Origin: Flavobacteriales bacterium
Lineage (GTDB): Bacteria > Bacteroidota > Bacteroidia > Flavobacteriales_D > Sanyastnellaceae
NCBI GenBank assembly: GCA_011524845.1
Contig: WTJL01000049.1
Span: 2,882 to 15,104, forward strand
Direction: 5' to 3'
Length of the DNA: 12,223 nt
How positions within the stretch are numbered: the first letter of the stretch is position 1; each line of letters opens with the position of its first letter. Positions 1-7,400 of the stretch are shown here, piece by piece. The position numbers were made by a program, and so were the translations under genes. Under the pieces are notes generated by a model. That model searched no databases and was not told the origin of the DNA. It saw nothing but the letters and a program-made list of their open reading frames with translations.

Positions 1-2439
1 CTCGGCCTCTGCTCGGGCGTCCAACGCGGTGTCCTTCATGTCCGAGACCCGCAACAAGGCCGCGGGCAAATCGGTGCCTGAGGTTCCCTCGAGCACCACA
101 GGGACATGCCCTTTCACTTCGCGGGCCTTGTTGTCGCCCGTCACGACGAGGGTGACTGGAAACGCCAGCCCTTTGGCCTTGTGCACGGTCATGACCTGAA
201 CCGCATCCCTTCCGCCACTCGCCACAATGGAGCGGGCGTGGCCCACTCGGTCCCAACTGCGCAAGAACCCGCGCAAGCCTCCCTCCTCTGTGCCAGTGAC
301 GTCCCTCGCCAGTTCCATCAAGGCCTCGGCGTAAGCGTCAAACCTGCCGGTGACGCCCAGCACGTCGCACACGTGTCCAATCCACGACACGAGCGGGCCG
401 TGGGCGCGTTCAAAGGGACGCAGGTCGGGATACAAGGCGTCCACCATGTCTTCCGCCTTGAAGGTTCTGAATCGACGGCGCTCCCCGTCGACCTCTGCTT
501 CTTCCCACTGGACAAACGTGTCCAACACCGACGCCTCATGAATGCGGTCAGGCTCCAAGGCCGAGACGCATTGCAACCATGCGGTGGCGTGCCGTTCCTC
601 ATTGGGGTCCACCACCCATCGCGTCAGCGCGACAACCGCAAGAGCCGCTGGATGACGCCCCACATGGAGGCTGTCTTCCGTTTGGGGTGTGATGCCTTCG
701 TCGAGCATGTGCTGGGCAATGCGGGCGCCTTGCTTGTTGGTCCGCACCAGCACCGCCATGTCCGACCACGCAAAGCCGCCTCCGGCCGGCGATCGGTGGT
801 GACGCAAACGACGGATGACCGCCTCATGGAGCCGCTCCTCGCGCACCTCTTTGTCCTTGTCGCACACCGCTTCCACCCTGACTTCGCCTTCGAAATCGCG
901 TTCGGCGTCTTGCGCCTGCTCGTCGTAAACGGCTTTCAAGCCCGCCGGCAAGCGATGTTGCAAGGCCTCAAAAAACCGGTTGTTCCAATCCACAATGGAC
1001 CGGCCACTTCGCCAATTGGACCCCAACACCTGATCGTCCAAGGCCTCGTGAAAGGTGCGCTGGGCGTCTGCAAAAGCCCCCTCCTCGTCGTCCACGATGT
1101 CCGGCAAATGCAGCAGCTGTCGGTAGTCGCCGTTTCGCCAGCGGTAAATCGCTTGTTTTCCATCGCCGACCACCAAGGTGCGGTTGCGTTCGGCGAGGAC
1201 GTGATCGACCAGGGGAATGAGGTTTTGCCATTGGGTGACCGACGTGTCTTGGAATTCATCCACAAACACATGCCTGTAGCGGCTTCCCAACCGCTCAAAC
1301 AAAAACGGTACTGGGTTGTGGCGCACCACCCGGGCGACCCTGTCGTGCAGGGCATGAAACGTTCGGACGTTTCTGGCTTCCTGAACCCCTTCCATCTCCT
1401 CGGAGATGAGGGCCAGCGTGCCCACCAAATCCACCTTGTGCAAAAGCCTCTTCCTTAGAATGTGGGCTTCTCCTCTCGGGGTTCCCGGCACCATGTGCTT
1501 GACTTGCTCCAAAACGTGTTCCGCATCCGGCGTGATGCGCGCGACGGCCGCGACCGTTGTGGCGGGGGCCGTTTGGGTCGTGAAGACCCCCTCGTTGAAC
1601 ATGCCTTCCAAGGTGGGCGTAGGTGCCACAGCATCTCCACGTCGGTTCTTTTCCAGCCACGAAATCAACGAACCACGGGACACGTCTTTTTTGGTTAACC
1701 CCTCGCGCCGCACCGCCTCCAAGGCCGCTTCGGCCCTTGTCGCCAATTCTCGCTCTTCCCGCTTCACATCTTTCCGGATGTCGCGCGACAAGGCACTGAA
1801 ATCCTCGGGTTTGAGCTCGTCCAACGCCTGAAGGGCCTCGCGCATGCCTTCTTTGAGCACCTCCTTGCCGTAGGACGTGAGGGGGTGCCGAATGCGGCTG
1901 TCCTTTTCTTCTTCGACTTGGAGCCGGGCAAAGCCCTTGAGCAATTCCGTGAGCTTTTCCTCCCCCGGCGCGCCGATGCGGTCCAAGAGGTTTCCGACCG
2001 CTTCGTCCACGATGCGGTCTTGGTCGAGTTCGATGCGGTAATCTTGATCCAGGGCCAAGTCGCGGGCGAAACTCTTGACGAGCCGGTTGGTGAAACTGTC
2101 CAAGGTCATCACCGCCATCTCTCCGTAGCGATGGAGCATGGTCGCCCGGAGGGCACGTGCACGCGAGGCGAGAACCTCGGGGGTCAATGAGGTTTGGTCT
2201 GAGAGTTCTTTGACGAAGCCGTCCGACGCCTTGCCGCTGCCCACTTTGGCCAAATCCGACAAAATGCGCTCCTTCATCTCCCATGCCGCCTTGTTGGTGA
2301 AGGTCAAGGCCAAAATGTGACGAAACGACCGCGGGTCATCATGCGCCAAACAACACGCCAAATACCGGCTCACGAGCCGGTATGTCTTGCCGCTTCCCGC
2401 CGAGGCGCGGACGACTTCAAAGGACTGTTGTGATTTCAT
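1..2439 (-). CDS. addA: AddA/RecB-type UvrD-family helicase (exodeoxyribonuclease V beta-like), 3' end outside window
   Basis: Superfamily 1A DNA helicase of the AddA/RecB branch. It should unwind and degrade DNA at double-strand breaks to prepare ends for RecA, together with an AddB-like nuclease partner. The frame is open from the ATG at 2439 to base 1 (813 codons, no stop), so the C-terminal part, including any PD-(D/E)XK nuclease domain, lies outside. Visible helicase motifs in order: Walker A ASAGSGKT (residues 12-19), motif Ia LTFTNKAAWEMKERI (45-59), TLDSFTNRLV (112-121), Walker B DEFQDT (394-399), motif III GDGKQAIYRWR (425-435), motif IV NWRS (475-478), and motif V VMTVHKAKG (749-757). 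The stretch between 120 and 390 is charged and little conserved, as is usual for the 1B insertion. The start sits 18 bases before the Walker A region, as in Bacteroidota homologues, which begin almost directly with it. Family assignment is firm; AddA versus another UvrD-like subfamily is less so, because the C-terminus is missing. Confidence 0.9.
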   Translation of the reverse strand, partial: MKSQQSFEVVRASAGSGKTYRLVSRYLACCLAHDDPRSFRHILALTFTNKAAWEMKERILSDLAKVGSGKASDGFVKELSDQTSLTPEVLASRARALRATMLHRYGEMAVMTLDSFTNRLVKSFARDLALDQDYRIELDQDRIVDEAVGNLLDRIGAPGEEKLTELLKGFARLQVEEEKDSRIRHPLTSYGKEVLKEGMREALQALDELKPEDFSALSRDIRKDVKREERELATRAEAALEAVRREGLTKKDVSRGSLISWLEKNRRGDAVAPTPTLEGMFNEGVFTTQTAPATTVAAVARITPDAEHVLEQVKHMVPGTPRGEAHILRKRLLHKVDLVGTLALISEEMEGVQEARNVRTFHALHDRVARVVRHNPVPFLFERLGSRYRHVFVDEFQDTSVTQWQNLIPLVDHVLAERNRTLVVGDGKQAIYRWRNGDYRQLLHLPDIVDDEEGAFADAQRTFHEALDDQVLGSNWRSGRSIVDWNNRFFEALQHRLPAGLKAVYDEQAQDAERDFEGEVRVEAVCDKDKEVREERLHEAVIRRLRHHRSPAGGGFAWSDMAVLVRTNKQGARIAQHMLDEGITPQTEDSLHVGRHPAALAVVALTRWVVDPNEERHATAWLQCVSALEPDRIHEASVLDTFVQWEEAEVDGERRRFRTFKAEDMVDALYPDLRPFERAHGPLVSWIGHVCDVLGVTGRFDAYAEALMELARDVTGTEEGGLRGFLRSWDRVGHARSIVASGGRDAVQVMTVHKAKGLAFPVTLVVTGDNKAREVKGHVPVVLEGTSGTDLPAALLRVSDMKDTALDARAEAE

Positions 2440-2501
2440 GGGGGCGTGGTTGCACAGAACGCGCAACTTTTGACGCAAATTAGGGGTTCTAAGGTCGACT
2501 C
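2440..2501. promoter_or_regulatory. Divergent intergenic region between the helicase and mbnP
   Basis: These 62 bases separate two divergent start codons, so they should hold promoters for both genes. Compared with the Bacteroidota sigma-ABfr pattern (TTG, about 17-20 bases, TAnnTTTG), matches are only partial. On the minus strand there is CTAATTTG (plus 2476-2483), with an intact TTTG half but two mismatches in the first half. On the plus strand there is TTG at 2470-2472 and TAAGGTCG at 2490-2497 with a 17-base spacer and two mismatches in the second element; its start site would fall almost on the mbnP ATG. No operator-like palindrome was seen. The role as a promoter region follows from gene orientation; the exact elements are guesses. 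Confidence 0.35.
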
Positions 2502-3266
2502 ATGGGCAATCTCTTTACACACTTTTCCGCAGGCGCCATGGCCCTGGGAATTCTGACGTTGACCGGCACGGGATGCCAGCGCAACGCCGACACTTTGGTG
2601 CACCTCAACTTCGACGTGGTGTGGGATGGCGACCCCTACACAGTGGGCGAGTCGCGGCCCGACATCCAAGGTCGACCTGCCCAGTTGGAGCGCCTTGAAT
2701 GCTACGTGAGCGACTTCTTCTTGCACGACGTGGAAGAGGGGTGGATCGCCATCGACACCGTGGCCCGAATCGACTTCAGCCAGGACGGAGCGCACGCCCT
2801 GCTCACTGTGCCAGGAGATGGCGATCGAACCATCGACGGCCTGCGCATGGGGCTGGGGGTGCCGGAGGACCGAAACGTGGATGTGGATCCGGCGTCGTAT
2901 CCCGACCCCGATCATCCACTCGGCTACACAGGGTCTGCAGGCCTTCACTGGGGCTGGGCGGCAGGGTACATCTTCAGCGTGTACGAGGGCCGTTTGCTGA
3001 CCGAACCCAACATCCCCTTCACCTACCATGCAGGCGACGACCGCACCTTCCGGACGACAGAATTGACATGGGACGCACCCTGGGTGCTGGAATGCGGTTC
3101 CGTCGACACGGAGTTCACCCTCGTCTTGGACGCGTACAAGTGCTTGCATGGCGAGGAAGACACCATCGATCCCGAGATCGATCCTGAAACGCACACGGGC
3201 AACAACCTGCCCCTCGCCGTGCGCTGGGTGGACCTGTACATGGACGCCTGGTCTCTGGCGCCGTAA
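2502..3266 (+). CDS. mbnP: MbnP-like copper-binding lipoprotein
   Basis: Predicted exported lipoprotein of the MbnP family. These proteins bind copper at a site that depends on conversion of a Trp to kynurenine by the partner di-heme enzyme MbnH, first described beside methanobactin operons but also found outside them. The 254-residue length fits. There is a hydrophobic N-terminus (about 12-22) and a lipobox-like TGTGC with Cys25 as lipidation candidate; the n-region lacks Lys/Arg, so this start is not certain, and Met13 would be an alternative. Family-like stretches: LERLECYVSDFFL (62-74), IDGLRMGLGVPEDRNVD (111-127), and above all GLHWGWAAGYIFSVYEG (147-163), then TYHAGDD (174-180). His149, Trp150, Trp152 and His176 are candidates for the copper/kynurenine site, by position only. 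The C-terminus VRWVDLYMDAW is compatible with the family. The gene is followed after 9 bp by an MbnH-like gene, which strongly supports the call. No methanobactin precursor or biosynthesis gene is seen in the window. Confidence 0.8.
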   Translation: MGNLFTHFSAGAMALGILTLTGTGCQRNADTLVHLNFDVVWDGDPYTVGESRPDIQGRPAQLERLECYVSDFFLHDVEEGWIAIDTVARIDFSQDGAHALLTVPGDGDRTIDGLRMGLGVPEDRNVDVDPASYPDPDHPLGYTGSAGLHWGWAAGYIFSVYEGRLLTEPNIPFTYHAGDDRTFRTTELTWDAPWVLECGSVDTEFTLVLDAYKCLHGEEDTIDPEIDPETHTGNNLPLAVRWVDLYMDAWSLAP

Positions 3267-3275
3267 CTTCCATCC

Positions 3276-4382
3276 ATGGTGCGTCGCACAACATCTTCAT
3301 GGCTCACGGTCACGCTTCTCAGCGTCATGACCTTGGCGGGCTGCGATTGCGGCAAGCCACCCCAAGTGTGGGAGCCCACCCCCTACGCGTTGGAGATTCC
3401 TCCCTTCTTTCCGCCCATGGACATTCCGGCGGACAATCCGTTGACCGAGGAAGGGGTGCATTTGGGAAGGCTGTTGTTTTGGGAAACACGGTTGAGCCAG
3501 GACAACTCCATGTCCTGCGGCACCTGCCACCTCCCCGAGGTCAGCTTTGCCGACCCTGAGCCCTACAGCACGGGCGTCACAGGGGCAGTGGGCACGCGAA
3601 ACGCCATGGCCTTGATCAACATGGGCTGGGCGTCGTCGTTCTTTTGGGACGGGCGGGCGTTGACGCTGGAAGAACAAATCTTCGATCCGATTCCGCACCC
3701 CGCGGAGATGAACCAGCCGTGGTCCGAAGCGGTGGCCAAACTTCAGGCCGACGACACCTCCATCAACTACCCCCAGCGATTCTTCGACGCCTTCGGAACG
3801 TCTGACATCACCGCCGACCTCGTCACAAAAGCCATTGCCCAGTTTGTTCGGACCATGATCAGTGCAGACAGCAAATTCGACCAGTGGCGCCGGGGCGAAG
3901 TGGAATTGACCGACAGCGAATACAACGGGTACCAAATGTTTCTTCGCGAAGGTGGAGACCCCGAGGTGGTGCCTGGAGGCCAGTTTGGCGCCGACTGTTT
4001 TCACTGCCACGGAGAGGCGGGGTTGCAATTCACCGACCACCTGTTCCACAACAACGGACTCGACCCCTCGTTCGAGGCCGATCCTGGGCGGGTGTTGGTG
4101 ACCGGAAACCCCTTGGATTCGGGACTGTTCAGAACCCCTACCCTCCGCAACGTGGCCCTTTCTGCGCCCTACATGCACGACGGCAGATTTTCCACGCTCG
4201 AAGACGTGGTGGAGCATTACAACACCGGCGGTGTGGCATCCTCGACCATCGATCCGTTCATGAAGTACTCGGCCGGTGGACTGTCCTTGGCGCCCTCCCA
4301 AAAGGAGGACCTCATCGCCTTCCTTCACACCCTCACAGACACCGTATTCATTGCGAATCCGGCGTTTCAGGATCCCCACTGA
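3276..4382 (+). CDS. mbnH: MbnH/MauG-like di-heme cytochrome c peroxidase family lipoprotein
   Basis: Di-heme c-type cytochrome of the bacterial CCP/MauG superfamily, 368 residues. Next to MbnP it most likely acts as MbnH, using peroxide-level oxidation through two hemes to turn a Trp of MbnP into kynurenine; a plain cytochrome c peroxidase is the alternative. The signal peptide ends in lipobox LAGC (Cys23 lipidated), so the enzyme should be anchored to a membrane on the periplasmic side. Heme motifs are CGTCH (81-85) and CFHCH (241-245). FFWDGRALTLEEQ (122-134) carries Trp124, at the place where this superfamily has its inter-heme Trp. The C-terminal block holds TPTLRNVALSAPYMHDGRF (287-305) and VVEHYNTGG (311-319); Tyr315 may align with the Tyr ligand of MauG rather than the Met of true peroxidases, but this needs an alignment. 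The ATG lies 9 bp after the mbnP stop, giving clear translational linkage. Superfamily is certain, MbnH subtype likely. Confidence 0.85.
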   Translation: MVRRTTSSWLTVTLLSVMTLAGCDCGKPPQVWEPTPYALEIPPFFPPMDIPADNPLTEEGVHLGRLLFWETRLSQDNSMSCGTCHLPEVSFADPEPYSTGVTGAVGTRNAMALINMGWASSFFWDGRALTLEEQIFDPIPHPAEMNQPWSEAVAKLQADDTSINYPQRFFDAFGTSDITADLVTKAIAQFVRTMISADSKFDQWRRGEVELTDSEYNGYQMFLREGGDPEVVPGGQFGADCFHCHGEAGLQFTDHLFHNNGLDPSFEADPGRVLVTGNPLDSGLFRTPTLRNVALSAPYMHDGRFSTLEDVVEHYNTGGVASSTIDPFMKYSAGGLSLAPSQKEDLIAFLHTLTDTVFIANPAFQDPH

Positions 4383-4418
4383 TGTAACCTTTGACTGCCC
4401 TCGCCCGTACGCGAGAGC
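4383..4418 (+). promoter_or_regulatory. 36-bp spacer with weak promoter-like element and small hairpin before the PKD gene
   Basis: The spacer holds AACCTTTG (4386-4393), one mismatch from the Bacteroidota -7 element TAnnTTTG, with only a poor upstream match (TTTC, 4365-4368), so an internal promoter is possible but weak. Bases 4400-4404 (CTCGC) and 4411-4415 (GCGAG) form a perfect 5-bp inverted repeat with a 6-base loop, ending 3 bases before the ATG; it could affect initiation of translation. No Shine-Dalgarno-like purine run is present apart from GAGAG at 4413-4417, too close to the ATG to act as one. The spacer has the same length as the one before the next gene and shares two blocks with it. 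Confidence 0.25.
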
Positions 4419-7400
4419 ATGTTGACAACAAAACTGGTTTCGAAGACATGGACCTTGGCCTTGGCCGGGGTTTTTGCGTTGGCGATGGGGGCCACCCAAG
4501 CCTCAGCTCAGTGCGGCACGTTGCTGGACGGAGACGGCGTGGCTTCTCCCGATCCGGTGTACTTCGAGTGCAACGACGGCAGCGGCTCTTTCCAATTTTT
4601 CCCCTTGACCCAAGGAACGTGGACCAACGTCACCGTGAACTGGGGGGACGGTTCTGCCCCAGAATTTTTTGCGGAGTGGAGCGCTTTGTCTGCCATCAGC
4701 CACACCTACAGCTACGAGGAATTTGCCACCTACAACTTGACGTTCAGCACCGCATCCTGCTCGGCGACGGCCACCCTGGAGAAAAGCGTGTTGGTCAACC
4801 CGGCGATTGTGGTTCCCGAGGGCTGGCCCACAGGCGATTGTGCTCCTGCGACGTTGAGCTTTGTCAACGGCTCGACCAACGTCACACCTGACACCGAGTT
4901 CACCTGGACCTTCGACGACGGCACCACCATGACGGCGGGTCCCGAGGACGAAGGAGCCACGGTCAGCCACTTGTACGATGCCTTCACCACAGGATGCCAG
5001 CGCGAAGTCACCTTGACCGCCACCAACGCATGCCGGACTTCCGAGTTTGGGGTGCCTGCTGCAGTGACCATCGACTACATCAACATTTGGGACAAGGACA
5101 ACCCCTTGATCGACGCGTCGTCCACCGTGCTGTGCTGGCCCGACAACACCGTCGATTTGTGGAACGTGTCTGAGCGCGTGTGCTTCGCCAACGGAAACAC
5201 GCAACAACGCCAAGAGCGCTGGGAGTTGGGCGGCCCCTACGGCCCCGGCGGAATCAGCGAAATCGACTGGAGGCCTTGGGTCAATTCCGACCCTGTGACC
5301 CTCACCTTCCCCGAGGTGGGCGAGTACACCATCACGTTGGCCATCGAGAACTACTGTGGTGTGGACGAACAGTCCATCACCATTGTCGTGCGTGAGCCCT
5401 TGGCCGCCGACGTGAGCGGTCCTGTGGAGGCGTGCGAAGGCGAACGCTTGGAATTCACGGCCACCGCCGCGGACGCCGACTTCTTTGAGTGGGACTTCTA
5501 CGGCACCGATGAGTACTGGTACCCGTCTCAAACGGGCGACATGATTTGGACCTACAACACCCCAGGGGAATACGACCTGACGGTGGCTGTGGGCTTGGAC
5601 AACCAGTCGGAGTCCTGCGCGGCGGAAGTCGTTCACCACCTCGTGGTGAAGCCCAAACCACGCGCCAACATCGCCCTGTCCGACACGGAGGGATGCGATG
5701 CCTTGACCGTGGACGCTGAAGAGACCTACCTCGAAGGTCAATCCTACGAGTGGACGTTGCCAGACGGTTCCACCAGCATGGGTCCTTCTGTCACGGGCAT
5801 TGAATTGACCGAGCTCGGAAGCCATCCCTTCGCCTTGACGGTGGCGGGGGTGAACGGTTGCACGCGCACAGTGAACGACGTCGTGGACGTGTTTCCCTCG
5901 CCTCAACCTGCCTTCACAGCGGGTGCGGTGTGCGAAGGCAACCCCACGTCGTTCACCGATCTGAGCTTGCCCCAAGGTGCCGACACCTTGGACACGTGGG
6001 CGTGGACGTTTGGAGACGCTGGGGTCTCGAACGACCGCCACCCTGAGCACGTCTACAACATGGCGGGAACGTACATGGTGACCTTGAACGTCAGCGACCC
6101 GCACTGCAGCGCTGCCGTCAGTGAAGAAGTTGTCGTGCAATCCGCGCCTGACCTCGCCGTGACCAGCAACGTGGTGGAGGGCTGTTCTCCTTTGTTTGTG
6201 GACTTTGAGGCCACCAGCACAGGCGATGTGGTGTGGGCCTTTGGCGACGACAACGGAGGCGACGGCTCCTCAGTGTCGCACGTGTACCTCGGCGACCCCA
6301 CCGTGGAATGGACCTACACCGTGACGGCCCAAGCCGTCAACGAATTTGCGTGCGTCACGGAAGCCGTGATGGAAGTGCGGACGTTGCCCAGCGCGGACGC
6401 GTCGTTTTCTGTTTCTGAGGCTGGGTGCTCCCCCTTCACCCCCGTGTTCACCAACGAAAGCGTGCGTGCGACATCGTACACCTGGGTGTTTGACGACAAC
6501 ACGACCTCCAACGACGTGGAACCGACCCACGTGTTCACCAACACGACCGGTTTCTTGGATGCCCAACCCGTTCAACTCATCGCCCACGCCGCCAACGGAT
6601 GTCACGACACCACCTTGGCTGCAGTGAGCATCAAGCCTGAAGCCTTCTTCACCATGACCCTGGAGGAGGACGAGGCATGTTCGCCGTTTTCCTTGATGGC
6701 GCCTTCGGTGGACGGTGCGGAAAACCACGTGTGGACGTTTGGCGACGGCACGGGATCGTCCTCCGTCCCCAACCCCGTCCACGTCTACGAGAACAGCACG
6801 GAAGATCCTGCCACCTACACCTTGACGTTGGACGCGACCAACAGCTTTGGCTGTCCCGGTTCTGTCTCCCGAGACGTCACGGTCAACCCGAGCCCTGTGG
6901 CCGAATTCACCGCGGACATTCAAAGCGGATGTGCTCCTTTGACGGTGACGTTTGAAGAGCTGAGCCAGCGCGCGACGTCTTTTGCCTGGAACTACGGCGA
7001 CGCCACGACTGCGGATGGACACAACGCCACCACCCACGCACACACCTTCGATTTGGAAGGCTTCGAGCCCGTGGCCCGGGCGGTGACGCTCACCGTGGAA
7101 GCGGAAGGCGGATGCACCGACTCTCACACGGTGGCCGTGGAAGTGTATCCTGAAGTGGTCGCAGAGCCCATGGGGGCCCTCGAAGGATGCGCCCCTTGGC
7201 AAGCCCACCTCGTGGCGAACGGCTATGAAACGGCGTCCAACCACGACATCACTTGGACGTTGGCCGACGGCGAAACGTTCGAAGGCGCTGCCCTGCAGCG
7301 GACGTTTGTGGGCGTGGAAGGCGAAGACCAAACCTTCACCCTCGGTTTGAACATCACGTCCCCCTATGGATGCACGGCCGATGCCGCTGTGGAAGCCACG

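Noticed and set aside
106..1458. 450-codon plus-strand open frame
   Set aside because: Antisense to the helicase gene, whose motifs are intact; the antisense translation shows no family motif.
2502..3275. Methanobactin biosynthesis locus
   Set aside because: Only MbnP/MbnH-like genes are present. No precursor peptide, MbnB/MbnC or transporter gene was found nearby, so no claim of methanobactin production.
3297..4499. 400-codon minus-strand open frame over the di-heme cytochrome gene
   Set aside because: Antisense shadow of a gene with two CxxCH motifs and a lipoprotein signal.
4503..6140. 545-codon minus-strand open frame over the start of the PKD gene
   Set aside because: Same cause as above; no domain, no start context, full overlap with a well-supported gene.
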